Source: Bacteroidales bacterium
Lineage (GTDB): Bacteria > Bacteroidota > Bacteroidia > Bacteroidales > UBA932
DNA length: 33,293 bases
Direction of reading: 5' to 3'
Assembly (NCBI GenBank): GCA_009774765.1
Contig: VSOK01000029.1
Span: 1 to 33,293 of the forward strand
How positions within the stretch are numbered: position 1 is the first letter of the stretch; the number at the start of each line of letters is the position of its first letter. The notes beneath the pieces are model-generated. The model worked only from the letters and a program-made list of their open reading frames with translations, did not search any database and was not told where the DNA came from. The position numbers and the translations under genes are program-made. Positions 17,801-25,916 of the stretch are shown in pieces.

Positions 17801-19255
17801 GCCCATATCCGGGCTGTACCGGTAAAGTTCACGGCTCTTGGTGGCCACCCATACATTATCCCTGCTGTCCCTGAACATGGCGCGTACTTCCGAGGCCGCA
17901 AGATTGTCATCCGAATGCGTCGGAGGCACAATGACATCGACATTCGACGAGATAAGGGTCACACGCTCCAGGCCGCGCTGCACAGTGGACATCCACAATA
18001 CTCCGGAACGGTCCACCTCGAAGCAGGCCACACCGTTCATAAAACGGCAGTCAGGCTGCTCCTTGACGTTTTTAAGAGGAATTATCTCATCCGTATCCCT
18101 GTCATAGTATCCGAAGCCATAGTTGTTCATCTTTACCCAGGTCCTCCCGTCACGCTCCAGCACATTGGCAAGGGTATCCGAATAATAGGACATCACATTA
18201 CGCGAATGGCGGTACCTGCGGAAACTGTCTTTTGATGGGTTGTAGGAATATATGCCAGTACGGTCGGTAGCGATCCAGAGCAGTCCGCCGCTGTCCGGGA
18301 AAAGATAACGGATGCGGCCGATGTCCTCACGCCTTGCAGCAAGACTCATAGTCAAGGTATCCATTCTGGCGACAGTGCCGTCACGGAAGCCCAGATAGAG
18401 TTCCCGTGAATCACCGGATCCAGTGACTGTCATATCGGCAAAACCTCCGGCACCATATTCCGAAAGGCTGACTCTCGGAAGGGTGCCCCTGTTCCTGTCT
18501 ATTACAGTAATCTCTCCGCTGCCTGCAAAATAGAGTTTGTCCCCGAATTCGCAGAAACCCTCCACATCCGAATCACGCGACAGCAGTACCGGAACATCAT
18601 CGGTTACAGAAGCCAGTCCTGCGTCCGACACGACATAGATGCATCCTTCCGAATCCTCATAGACAGACTTCACGTCAGTACCGATGGCATTGCCTGTCTT
18701 GCTTACAATCCTGTTGACAGAAAGTCCGCTGTCTATACGGAAAAGTCCCATTCCGGGTATAGCTATCCAGGCGTTTCCTTTGCTGTCACTGTGGAACACG
18801 TTGACCTTCAGATTGCCGTTCCCGGCGAAATATTCAAGTTCATCAGGTACGGCGACGAATTTTTCACAATCCGGGTCAAAACGGTAAAGCCTGTAATCGT
18901 ATGTCCTCAGCCACAAAAAACCGTTGACATCCTCGTCCATAGAGAGCATCCTGCTGTGCGTGAGGTTGTTGAAATCGCCCGGAAGCATAGTGTAGCTGAC
19001 AAAGCTGTTGCCGTCGAACCGGCTCAGCCCATACCAGGTACAGACCCAGATATATCCTCTGCTGTCCTGATGGATATCCCCTATAGAATTGTGCGGAAGC
19101 CCGTTGTCCGAAGAATAGTGGTCAAAGATGAAATCCCTTCCGTCCGAAGTCCAGACGGCAGATTCCGCATTACCGGCATACAAGGACAAAGCCGTCATAA
19201 TCAATATGATGACTGTCATTCCAATGTTTTTTCCGGAGATATTTCGCGCTGTCAT
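14897..19255 (-). CDS. Hybrid two-component system sensor histidine kinase/response regulator (HTCS)
   Basis: 1452 residues, the full Bacteroidetes HTCS layout. The periplasmic sensor is made of two-component propeller repeats (for example SRGYIWVCTWYGLSRFDG near the start, then GNIWLGT and GKMWFGT), followed by a Y_Y_Y domain (YSYRLEGYDKNWV) at about 800-870. A membrane helix lies near 890-912 (IYFIVGILLLAVLV). The kinase core has FFTNISHELRTP (phospho-His near 936) and the ATP lid GSSGIGLSFCKEIA. The receiver has VVTDLMMPEMDG (phospho-Asp near 1240) and an AraC-type HTH occupies about 1360-1452. In known systems the sensor binds oligosaccharides released from the target glycan and the HTH switches on the locus. 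All key residues are present. It lies inside the enzyme run, 8 bases before the GH105-PL1 gene. Confidence 0.97.
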   Translation of the reverse strand: MTARNISGKNIGMTVIILIMTALSLYAGNAESAVWTSDGRDFIFDHYSSDNGLPHNSIGDIHQDSRGYIWVCTWYGLSRFDGNSFVSYTMLPGDFNNLTHSRMLSMDEDVNGFLWLRTYDYRLYRFDPDCEKFVAVPDELEYFAGNGNLKVNVFHSDSKGNAWIAIPGMGLFRIDSGLSVNRIVSKTGNAIGTDVKSVYEDSEGCIYVVSDAGLASVTDDVPVLLSRDSDVEGFCEFGDKLYFAGSGEITVIDRNRGTLPRVSLSEYGAGGFADMTVTGSGDSRELYLGFRDGTVARMDTLTMSLAARREDIGRIRYLFPDSGGLLWIATDRTGIYSYNPSKDSFRRYRHSRNVMSYYSDTLANVLERDGRTWVKMNNYGFGYYDRDTDEIIPLKNVKEQPDCRFMNGVACFEVDRSGVLWMSTVQRGLERVTLISSNVDVIVPPTHSDDNLAASEVRAMFRDSRDNVWVATKSRELYRYSPDMGSCVRFPDTASGDLGVIYTIYEDNSGNIWLGTKGDGLVRMTPSGDGYVYRRFRHDQYLRSSLSSDNIYSICQDRDGKMWFGTFGGGLSMLESPDSEEFHNIYNNFPDYPVEYGDRVRYVHCMPDGRMLVAAVGGLMWFDPSEQPENMVFHSSRKVPGDIHSAGTNDIIYIFSGKQGDTYLCTFGGGIDKIRFDEAGNPSFDIMSTADGLASNIILSAVEDDDSDLWIASERGISKIDGRTRAITNYTRYEGIPPTTFSEATCTSLPDGTILFGTLNNVYRIDPQSFRYPADDCRLVISGMNIDGRRVPVNGNVTVPHDYSYFRIDFASLDFRINGRLNYSYRLEGYDKNWVSASEARNVTYSRIPPGKYNFVVSASSSEGSVPAETVSLGIRVRSSVWLSAVAKLIYFIVGILLLAVLVRMFYTSVKLRNKVQLEKDLNDVKVRFFTNISHELRTPLTLILGGIDDISKGMDKGDRNEYSVNLVYKNAKRMMTLVNQLLDIRRIVSGKIRLKVRQIDIVGLLKEVYNDFKDMASERQIEMRMTHSVDSLMVWGDAMRLEALIYNLLSNAFKYTSDGGRIEAGIFWREGDREFTIMVKDNGIGVPKEKQKAIFEPFIQASDSAFSGMGSSGIGLSFCKEIADIHGGSIWVESEKNNGAAFYVRIPVDRDHFSEETAEFIEENNAAVNEGESYGLSKYRLEPAYPAGAKRVLVVEDNAELRIYIYNNLCDRYEVKDASNGKEALGIVGSGWMPDMVVTDLMMPEMDGIELINHIRNDFNTSHIPIIMCTAKHENDTHLKAMRYGADGYIAKPFTMELLVARMENLFERRRGIVANMASDSSSGGGRPSKVKLAPEEVVITDRDEELINKVLKWLEDNVADAEITVDQLAAYVGMGRTSMYNKIKGLTGKSPVELIQAFRLEKATFYLKSGQFSVSETSYKVGFSDPGYFSRSFKKHFGMSPADYIKENKA

Positions 19256-19303
19256 AGAAAACCGTATGTCAAATGACGTTTATATGAGCGAAGCTCAAAT
19301 ACA

Positions 19304-19311
19304 CAAATTTA
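19304..19311 (-). promoter_or_regulatory. Possible -7 promoter box of the HTCS gene
   Basis: The minus strand reads TAAATTTG, matching TAnnTTTG, about 50 bases before the HTCS start and overlapping the last codons of the upstream esterase gene. It would let the regulator be made at a basal level independent of the esterase operon. A small TGAGC-GAA-GCTCA hairpin (19285-19297) lies in the leader. No clear -33 box. Confidence 0.45.
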
Positions 19312-21015
19312 GAACAAATCACCGAAATACCATCTCACCTTCACGGATTCCCCGTTCTTGTCTATCTCGGATTCCGTATCAAGCACTTTATCCGGAGAAT
19401 AGTCTCCAAGTTCCTTCTCCTTAAGCTGACGGCTCCATTTAACACGCTCCTTTGCAGACGCGGCTCCCTCCCCTGTGCTGCCATATTCGGCATAGAAAGC
19501 AGTCCTCTCGGCGTATGGCTTGTTCCAGTTGTGCCATCCCTCTTTCAGGATATGTCCTCCGAGTTCACAATTTATGAAAACTGTCTTTGCGTACGGTCTC
19601 CAGGGACGCCCGAGATAAACCTTGGCAACACCGTCAGACGCAATCAGGCGGCAGTCACGGAAAACATATCCGTATTTCTGTCCTTTGACAGTTGAGGCCG
19701 CAGTGACATAGCTGTCCTTTTTGCTGAGGATTGTACATCCGTCAAAATATGCGGTCGAATATCCGAAAATGAAATCTGTCGTCCCCTCTATCCAGCAGTT
19801 TCTGAAGTATTGCCTCTGCCCCTTCCCATAAGTATATATGGTATCCTGGTTGGCAATGAAACGGCATCCGACAAATGCGGCACGGTCCGCATCCACAGTG
19901 ATGGCACATGCCTGCCCTATCTCCTTTCCTTCTCCTGAGGCATTCTCCACCGTGATGTTCTCGGCAAGGAAATCATCGGCATACAGAAAGACGGTCGATG
20001 TCGCTGAAGTCCCCATAGGATAGCCTGTAGAGCCGATTTTTTGGGCATAGTCGCTCCAGGTTATCACGGTCTCCATTGCATCCTGCCCTATCAGATGAAG
20101 TTTCTGCTTATTGGCCGGTATGGTCACCTTTTCATTGTAGATACCATTCTTTATATAGACGGTAGTCTCATCCTGCTTGCAGTAGTCAGGAGCGGCATCC
20201 ACAGCCTCCTGCACTGTAAAAAAATCTCCGCTGCCGTCTTTCGCCACGACAAAGTCATAATTCAGCACGTGAGGCTTCAGTTCAGGTATGACATCAGTGA
20301 TGGCAGGAAGCAGAAGCTCCACAATTTTCCTCGCGCCTGCCACATTCGTATGAGTGTTGTCCACCTTGCCGTCCGGATGACGAGGGCTGGTCCCCTTTTC
20401 AACCCACATATAATATTGTCTTGAAGGTTCATCCCCGAGAGATTCAAGCCACTCCTGAGTAATCGAATTGGCGTCTACCATCGGCAGACCGTATTCTTCC
20501 GCAATCCGGCATACAGCAGCAGGATAATCCCCGTGGCAGTCTTTCTTAAGCATTCCTCTGTCATCAAACCACCTGCGCGAGACAGGGGTGAAAAGCACCG
20601 GTTTAGCACCGGCAGAAAGGGCATACTCCACAAATGTGCGCAGATTGTCGCTGTATGCGCCGTATGCAGGCGCGTAACGTGCCGGATCATCAGCCTTGGA
20701 GTCATTGTGCCCGAACTGTATAAAAAGCCAGTCGCCTGATTTCAGGTCGGCTTTCACCTTGTCCCACAATCCGAGGTCCTGAAAACTTTTGGTGCTCCTC
20801 CCGTTCTGGGCATAATTGACTATCACTACATTGGTGTCCAGATGTGATTTCAGCCTCTGCCCCCATCCGCGCTCAGGATTCTGAGCAGACAGGTCCTTGT
20901 CAGCCATAGTGGAATCACCCATAAGACGCAGGACAATCCTGTCACCGGCAGACATTTCCGTCACCGCGGAATTCATAAGAAGCAGGCATACTGCAGAAAA
21001 AAACCAGAGTTTCAT
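19309..21015 (-). CDS. Two-domain pectin esterase: SGNH/CE12-type acetylesterase plus CE8 pectin methylesterase
   Basis: 568 residues with a Sec signal peptide (about 1-23). The first domain (about 27-245) is an SGNH/GDSL esterase: GDST with catalytic Ser35, GWGQ, QNGRSTKSF, IQFGHND and DNTHTN carrying the Asp/His pair. This is the pattern of CE12 rhamnogalacturonan/pectin acetylesterases. The second domain (about 255-568) is a CE8 methylesterase: VAKDGSGDFFTVQEAVDAAP, QDTIYTY (catalytic Asp near 388), GTTDFIFG (second Asp near 413) and YLGRPWRPY near 470. Together they remove acetyl and methyl esters from homogalacturonan so that lyases and polygalacturonase can act. It lies 78 bases after the GH28 gene and 53 bases before the HTCS, on the same strand. 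Domain calls are firm; the exact acetyl position removed is not known. Confidence 0.93.
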   Translation of the reverse strand: MKLWFFSAVCLLLMNSAVTEMSAGDRIVLRLMGDSTMADKDLSAQNPERGWGQRLKSHLDTNVVIVNYAQNGRSTKSFQDLGLWDKVKADLKSGDWLFIQFGHNDSKADDPARYAPAYGAYSDNLRTFVEYALSAGAKPVLFTPVSRRWFDDRGMLKKDCHGDYPAAVCRIAEEYGLPMVDANSITQEWLESLGDEPSRQYYMWVEKGTSPRHPDGKVDNTHTNVAGARKIVELLLPAITDVIPELKPHVLNYDFVVAKDGSGDFFTVQEAVDAAPDYCKQDETTVYIKNGIYNEKVTIPANKQKLHLIGQDAMETVITWSDYAQKIGSTGYPMGTSATSTVFLYADDFLAENITVENASGEGKEIGQACAITVDADRAAFVGCRFIANQDTIYTYGKGQRQYFRNCWIEGTTDFIFGYSTAYFDGCTILSKKDSYVTAASTVKGQKYGYVFRDCRLIASDGVAKVYLGRPWRPYAKTVFINCELGGHILKEGWHNWNKPYAERTAFYAEYGSTGEGAASAKERVKWSRQLKEKELGDYSPDKVLDTESEIDKNGESVKVRWYFGDLF

Positions 21016-21093
21016 TATTGTTATGATACTATGAAATTCAACAGATTACGAAAACACAACATATATTTCCGCATTAAGACATTCTATGAGAAA

Positions 21094-22713
21094 TTATTCA
21101 ACCGTCACGTCAGACGAGTTGTATTTCTTTACGCTCACAGTGCCGTCAGAGGATGCGTCACTGCAGCCGGTCATCGTTACATTGCGGCAGTTGGCAAGTA
21201 CAAACCCTTCGCCCACGGACTGGCGTATCCGGACATTTTTCAATGTCACGCCGTCAGAATAGCGGATGTCAGCCCCCCTGTCGGAGACGATTTCGCAGTC
21301 CTCCACAAATATTCCCGATATGTTCTTCTCCGGTATTCCGTTGAAATACATAGCCCTGGACGCACCGCTGCATATTATGTCATTTATATAAATGTCCCTG
21401 AATTCCGGAGTGGTCTCATCCGCTCCGACCATAACGATATCATACCCGGAAACGCCGTCCTCAGCAGCCTCTACGGCAGATTTCCCTCCGTAATGCAAAT
21501 CAAAAAGAAGAGGCTCGGTCGGTATGTTCATCATCACGATGTCAGAAATATGGATATTCCGTACAATACCGCCACGTCCTCTGCAGCTTTTGAAGCGCAG
21601 CCCGACATCGGTCCCGAGGAAACGGCAGTCCTTCACTGAAATGTTCTCCACTCCTCCGGACATTTCGCTGCCCACGACAAAACCTCCGTGCCCGTGGAAT
21701 ACGGTACAGTTCTCCACAATCAGATTGCGGCACGGCCTGGCACGTCTTCGCCCGTCCTCATCCTTTCCTGATTTGATGCATATCGCATCGTCCCCGACAT
21801 CAAATGTCGAATTTATCAGCAGCACATCTTCGCAGGAATCGATGTCAATACCGTCACCGTTCTGCGAGTACCAAGGATTACGTACACTTATATTGTTTAT
21901 TATCACATTACGGCACATCAGAGGATGGATATTCCAGCAAGGTGAATTCTGGAAAAGACAGTCCTCCAGCAACACATTCTCACAATTCTTGAGACCGATC
22001 ATAACAGGTCTGAGATATGTCTTGACCGATTCCCAGTCCTCGTCAGACTCCATTCCCTGCGGCACATTGAACGCATCGCTTACAACAGAGCCCCTGAATG
22101 AAGAAGAATCGGGATACCATACGGTGTTCCTGTCATCGGTAAAGCCTCCCTTCGCAATCAGGCTCTTCCATTGGCCCGATGTCACTTTGGAGCGTTTGAC
22201 CTGTCTCCAGTCATCCCCGTTGCCGTCTATGGTACCTCCTCCTGTGATGGAAATGTTCTTTGCGCCGTCGGCATTGACGGGAGATATGCACCGCCTGGTG
22301 TCAAGACCTTCGAACACAGTCTCAACTATCGGATACAGACTTCTGTCGGAAGAAAAAAGAAGCACTGCCTGAGGGGTAATATGCAGGTCGATATTGTCCT
22401 TGAGTGTTACAGGGCCTGTAAGCCATACTCCCTGAGGGACCACAAGGTGTCCTCCTCCCATACCGGCAAGATAGTCTACCGCTTCCGCAAATGCGTCAGT
22501 GTTCAAGGTCCTGCCGTCTCCTATGCCTCCGAAGTCAGTTATGCAGACTTCAAGCGAAGGTATGGAAGGACGTGAGACATTCTCCATTTCAAACGGAAGA
22601 CCGTCATAATAGGATGCGAACTCATAATTTGAGCAAGAGGATACCACAGAAAGTGCCATCCATACAGAACACAGCAGAAGTGGTCTTGACGCGGATAAAG
22701 CTGATTTCAACAT
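21094..22713 (-). CDS. Glycoside hydrolase family 28 polygalacturonase lipoprotein
   Basis: 539 residues, with a lipoprotein signal ending VSSC (Cys27). The GH28 beta-helix begins at ITDFGGIGDGRTLNTDAFAEAV. The catalytic signature motifs are in order: NGDGIDIDSC near 286, VGDDAICIKSG near 304, GHGGFVVGSEMSGG near 340 and RFKS near 374 (the RIK position of the family is RFK here). It hydrolyses alpha-1,4 galacturonic acid bonds in homogalacturonan or, as some relatives do, in rhamnogalacturonan. The MSGG after GSE is typical of exo-acting bacterial members, but that does not settle the mode of action. It is the first gene of the pectin run and has its own promoter-like box 30 bases upstream. 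Confidence 0.94.
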   Translation of the reverse strand: MLKSALSASRPLLLCSVWMALSVVSSCSNYEFASYYDGLPFEMENVSRPSIPSLEVCITDFGGIGDGRTLNTDAFAEAVDYLAGMGGGHLVVPQGVWLTGPVTLKDNIDLHITPQAVLLFSSDRSLYPIVETVFEGLDTRRCISPVNADGAKNISITGGGTIDGNGDDWRQVKRSKVTSGQWKSLIAKGGFTDDRNTVWYPDSSSFRGSVVSDAFNVPQGMESDEDWESVKTYLRPVMIGLKNCENVLLEDCLFQNSPCWNIHPLMCRNVIINNISVRNPWYSQNGDGIDIDSCEDVLLINSTFDVGDDAICIKSGKDEDGRRRARPCRNLIVENCTVFHGHGGFVVGSEMSGGVENISVKDCRFLGTDVGLRFKSCRGRGGIVRNIHISDIVMMNIPTEPLLFDLHYGGKSAVEAAEDGVSGYDIVMVGADETTPEFRDIYINDIICSGASRAMYFNGIPEKNISGIFVEDCEIVSDRGADIRYSDGVTLKNVRIRQSVGEGFVLANCRNVTMTGCSDASSDGTVSVKKYNSSDVTVE

Positions 22714-22743
22714 ATAGTTTCAGTGTAATCGGTTTTCAACGGT

Positions 22744-22752
22744 GCAAAATTA
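22744..22752 (-). promoter_or_regulatory. Probable -7 promoter box of the GH28 gene
   Basis: The minus strand reads TAATTTTGC, a full TAnnTTTGC match, giving a leader of about 24 bases. There is no TTTG 19 bases upstream. The nearby minus-strand GTCAAAAATTA (plus 22781-22791) shares 11 bases with the susC repeat region but in the opposite orientation relative to transcription. Confidence 0.5.
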
Positions 22753-22869
22753 ACCTTAAATACACTGGAACGGTTAGTAATTTTTGACACAAAGCCCTGA
22801 AAATTTATCAAAACGCCAATTTCCGCATATAATTCAGGTTTCCGGAGCGTATTCCGGCCCACTGTGATT

Positions 22870-23361
22870 TCAGGGAAGAAAATCAGAAGCCTGCCTGCGA
22901 GCTGAAAGCATTGAATTGTAATAGCGGCTGTCCCCGGTCACTTCCGTTCCGCACCAGGACGGCAGTTCAAAAGCCTCATCCTCCGAAGACAATTCAATCT
23001 CGGCAAGCAGCAGACCTTCATTGTCTCCGTGGAACTCATCCACTTCCCACACATTGCCGCAGAACGGGACGATAAACCTTGTCTTGTCGATGAAGCCTCC
23101 GTCGCACAGCTCCAGAAGTTCCCGGGCCTCTTCCGACGGGATTTCCTTCTCCCATTCATAACGGCTGAGTCCGCTCCGGCTGCCGGCACCCTTTATCGTC
23201 AGATACCCCCTGCCGTCTGATATCCTGACTCTTACCGTACGCTCCTTGTCACGGCAGATATATCCCTGAACAATATGGCGGGAATCAGAAGCAGCCTCTC
23301 TGAACGAGCTGTCGGCAACGAGGAATTTCCTCTCTATTTCAATTCTTTCTTTCGGATCCAT
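22870..23361 (-). CDS. CYTH-domain protein, probable inorganic triphosphatase
   Basis: 163 residues forming one CYTH domain. The ExExK signature appears as EIERKFLV at residues 8-15. Further charged strands follow (TVRVRI, YLTIKG, YEWEKEIP, KTRFIVP, WEVDEFHG, LAEIELSSEDE), which line the triphosphate tunnel in this fold. The length is that of short bacterial CYTH proteins such as those acting on inorganic triphosphate or thiamine triphosphate; the class IV adenylate cyclases are also this fold. The substrate cannot be chosen from sequence. It lies 60 bases after nadD on the same strand, so it may be the last gene of a gmk-nadD-CYTH operon. No terminator is visible in the 156 bases before the GH28 gene. 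Confidence 0.88.
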   Translation of the reverse strand: MDPKERIEIERKFLVADSSFREAASDSRHIVQGYICRDKERTVRVRISDGRGYLTIKGAGSRSGLSRYEWEKEIPSEEARELLELCDGGFIDKTRFIVPFCGNVWEVDEFHGDNEGLLLAEIELSSEDEAFELPSWCGTEVTGDSRYYNSMLSARRQASDFLP

Positions 23362-23421
23362 TATGATATGGGAACTTTATTGTGAAAAATATGATGCTGA
23401 CTCCGTCTCCTATGGAACTGA

Positions 23422-23979
23422 TTACATAAGACAGTCCGACACGTCGATTCCTTCCGCCATCGCCTTACGCAGTTCCGTTGAAGATATATTGACCATAGGC
23501 GCGTCAGCAATGCTTATCCTGTAATCTCCGGATTCCCGCATCAGAGCATCCCTGACCTCCTCCAGGCGGACTCCTTCACGCGGATATACCACGACTCCGT
23601 AATCTGTCAGAATCCTCCGGTAATCTTTCCACCTATGTATATCGGCAAGATTGTCTGCCCCCATGACAAAAACGAACGTATTGCCAGGCTCCCTTGCCTG
23701 AAGGGCATCCAACGTGTCTATGGTATATTGGGGCGGGGGCATATCAAGCTCTATGTCATCGACTTTCACACGAAGATCACCGTAGCGCCTGACCGCCTCA
23801 AGAGCGGCCATATAGCGCGCCCTGCCTGATCCGGCTTCAACAGTATCCTTAAGAGGATTCTTTGGAGATACGATAAGGTATACCATATCAAAATCCATAT
23901 TCCCGATAAGGTACTCCACAATGGCCTTATGCCCTATATGCAGAGGGTTGAAAGATCCGGAATAGACTGCGGTTCTCAT
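23422..23979 (-). CDS. nadD: Nicotinate-nucleotide adenylyltransferase
   Basis: 185 residues, usual for the family. The nucleotidyltransferase motif GSFNPLHIGH (residues 8-17) and the C-terminal ISSTELR (near 167) are both present, with the FVMGADNLADIHRWKDY block between them. The enzyme adenylates nicotinate mononucleotide in NAD synthesis in the cytoplasm. Its ATG overlaps the gmk stop as ATGA, so the two are translationally coupled; gmk-nadD adjacency is common in Bacteroidota. Confidence 0.96.
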   Translation of the reverse strand: MRTAVYSGSFNPLHIGHKAIVEYLIGNMDFDMVYLIVSPKNPLKDTVEAGSGRARYMAALEAVRRYGDLRVKVDDIELDMPPPQYTIDTLDALQAREPGNTFVFVMGADNLADIHRWKDYRRILTDYGVVVYPREGVRLEEVRDALMRESGDYRISIADAPMVNISSTELRKAMAEGIDVSDCLM

Positions 23980-24548
23980 CTTGCGACAAATTGGTCAACA
24001 ACCTTTTCCGCCTCAGCAAAAGCCTTGTCAAGGTCGTCATTGACAAGGATATAATCAAATTTCCCTGCTGCAAATTCCATTTCAGAAGCAGCTTTTGCCA
24101 CCCTTTTTTCAATCGCCTCGGCACAGTCGGTCCCGCGTCCTACAAGTCTTTTGCGCAATTCCTCCACCGACGGGGCCTGGATAAATACCGAGAATGCCTT
24201 GTCGCCGAAAATGCGTTTTATGTTGACTCCTCCCTTGACATCTATGTCGAACACGATTATATGGCCTTTGGCCCAGATGCGTTCCACTTCAGACTTCAGG
24301 GTCCCGTAGAAGGATCCAGGATAGACTTCTTCGTATTCCACGAATCTGTCTTCCGCAATCATCCTTCGGAATTCATCCGCAGAGAAGAAATAGTATTCCC
24401 TTCCGTGCTTCTCTTCGCCTCTTGGAGCGCGTGATGTGGCTGATATAGAGAACTCTATCTCCGGATGAAGCTTGAGTATATGGTTCACGATCGTACTCTT
24501 GCCGGCACCGGAAGGGGCCGAGAATATAATGACTTTGTTGTTGTCCAT
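23976..24548 (-). CDS. gmk: Guanylate kinase
   Basis: 190 residues from the start chosen here. The P-loop is SAPSGAGKST (residues 10-19), followed by SISATSRAPRGEE and EYYFFSADEF (GMP-binding region) and VFDIDVKGGVNIK. It phosphorylates GMP to GDP. The frame extends 14 codons further to an ATG at 24590, but a promoter-like box (24587-24595) overlaps that codon. Transcription would then begin inside the extension, and family proteins begin just before the P-loop strand, so ATG 24548 is preferred. It overlaps nadD by 4 bases. Confidence 0.96.
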   Translation of the reverse strand: MDNNKVIIFSAPSGAGKSTIVNHILKLHPEIEFSISATSRAPRGEEKHGREYYFFSADEFRRMIAEDRFVEYEEVYPGSFYGTLKSEVERIWAKGHIIVFDIDVKGGVNIKRIFGDKAFSVFIQAPSVEELRKRLVGRGTDCAEAIEKRVAKAASEMEFAAGKFDYILVNDDLDKAFAEAEKVVDQFVAR

Positions 24549-24586
24549 AATCTGATTGTCCTGAAGGTTATAGTCAAATTTCCGCC

Positions 24587-24595
24587 GCAAAAATA
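24587..24595 (-). promoter_or_regulatory. Probable -7 promoter box of gmk-nadD
   Basis: The minus strand reads TATTTTTGC, a full TAnnTTTGC match, with an expected start near 24580. This excludes the upstream ATG of the long gmk frame. No TTTG at -33. Confidence 0.55.
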
Positions 24596-24712
24596 CAAAA
24601 TTTATCCTTTGGTAATCCCTAAAACATCAAACATACACACCTCTTTTCAGCGGCACGGGACAACTCTCAGCAAAAAAATCAGAGAGCTTCTTATTATTTC
24701 GCCAAAAATAGT

Positions 24713-24721
24713 TATTTTTGC
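24713..24721 (+). promoter_or_regulatory. Probable -7 promoter box of fba
   Basis: TATTTTTGC matches TAnnTTTGC. It implies a leader of about 65 bases before the ATG at 24793, longer than others in the window. It is divergent from the gmk promoter across the same 244-base gap. Confidence 0.6.
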
Positions 24722-24792
24722 CGGGATTCCTGAAAAACGGATTCTTTCGAAATGTTTTTTGAAACTGAGAAATTCATTTAATAATATAGATT

Positions 24793-25794
24793 ATGGTATC
24801 TTACAAAGAAATCGGTCTTGTGAACACCAAAGAGATGTTTGCAAAGGCAATTGACGGCGGGTATGCTATCCCTGCATTCAACTTCAACAATATGGAGCAG
24901 CTCCAGGCTATCGTTCAGGCTGCAGCTGAGACAAAATCACCTGTAATCCTCCAGGTTTCAAAGGGAGCACGCCAGTATGCAAACCAGACTCTTCTCCGCT
25001 ATATGGCTGAAGGAGCTGTAGAGTATGCAAAAGAGCTTGGCTGGGAGAACCCTCAGATCGTTCTTCACCTTGACCACGGTGATTCATTCGAGACTTGCAA
25101 GAGCTGTATAGATATGGGCTTCTCTTCTGTGATGATCGACGGTTCTCACCTTCCATACGACGAGAACGTAGCTCTCACAAAGAAAGTCGTTGACTATGCA
25201 CACCAGTTCGATGTAACTGTAGAGGGTGAGCTCGGAGTTCTCGCAGGTGTTGAGGATGAGGTTTCTTCAGACCACCACACATACACCAAACCAGAGGAGG
25301 TTGTGGACTTCGTTACAAAGACAGGCTGCGACTCTCTCGCAATTTCAATCGGAACTTCACACGGAGCATACAAATTCACTCCAGAGCAGTGTACTACAGA
25401 TCCTGAGACAGGTCTTCTCGTACCTCCTATGCTTGCATTCGATGTACTCGAGGGTGTAGAGAAAGAGCTTCCTGGATTCCCTATCGTTCTCCACGGTTCT
25501 TCATCAGTTCCTCAGGACGAAGTTGCAACCATCAACAAATTCGGCGGCGCACTCAAAGCTGCAATCGGAATTCCAGAGCCTTGGCTCCGTCAGGCAGCTA
25601 AATCCGCTGTATGCAAAATCAACATCGATTCTGACTCACGTCTTGCAATGACAGCTGCTATCCGTCAGGTATTCGCTGAGAAACCAGCTGAGTTTGACCC
25701 TCGCAAATATCTCGGACCTGCACGTGAGAATATGAAGAAGCTCTATATGCACAAGATCATCAATGTTCTCGGTTCAGACGGCAAAGCCCTCTAA
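24793..25794 (+). CDS. fba: Class II fructose-1,6-bisphosphate aldolase
   Basis: 333 residues. The class II signatures are present: YAIPAFNFNN near the N-terminus, the zinc motif VLHLDHGDSFETC (near 91-103), MIDGSHLPYDEN, VEGELGVLAG with the conserved Glu, and VLHGSSSVP near 232. It interconverts fructose-1,6-bisphosphate with dihydroxyacetone phosphate and glyceraldehyde-3-phosphate. Codon choice differs from the neighbouring pectin genes: CTT/CTC, TCT/TCA and GTT/GTA dominate and CCG/CGG are scarce, as expected for a very highly expressed gene. It has its own promoter and terminator, so it appears to be a single-gene unit. Confidence 0.97.
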   Translation: MVSYKEIGLVNTKEMFAKAIDGGYAIPAFNFNNMEQLQAIVQAAAETKSPVILQVSKGARQYANQTLLRYMAEGAVEYAKELGWENPQIVLHLDHGDSFETCKSCIDMGFSSVMIDGSHLPYDENVALTKKVVDYAHQFDVTVEGELGVLAGVEDEVSSDHHTYTKPEEVVDFVTKTGCDSLAISIGTSHGAYKFTPEQCTTDPETGLLVPPMLAFDVLEGVEKELPGFPIVLHGSSSVPQDEVATINKFGGALKAAIGIPEPWLRQAAKSAVCKINIDSDSRLAMTAAIRQVFAEKPAEFDPRKYLGPARENMKKLYMHKIINVLGSDGKAL

Positions 25795-25822
25795 TCGAAG
25801 CAATTACGAAGTGTAAATAATG

Positions 25823-25856
25823 ACGGCTGCCTGCGGATTCCGCGGCAGCCGTTTTT
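25823..25856 (+). terminator. Rho-independent terminator of fba
   Basis: ACGGCTGCC (25823-25831) pairs with GGCAGCCGT (25844-25852). An inner GCGG/CCGC continues the stem around an ATT loop with one bulged T, and five T residues follow. It lies about 28 bases after the fba stop. Confidence 0.9.
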
Positions 25857-25916
25857 GTATCACAGGCTGTCGTTTTGTTTTGAACCGGCCACCGACAAAA
25901 CAATATTGAAATGGCA

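Noticed and set aside
24549..24590. A 14-residue N-terminal extension of guanylate kinase.
   Set aside because: The promoter box overlaps the upstream ATG, so that codon would not be transcribed.
24793..25794. Codon use in fba unlike the neighbours, suggesting recent transfer.
   Set aside because: The bias fits a highly expressed glycolytic gene, and the protein is a typical core aldolase in a core gene setting.
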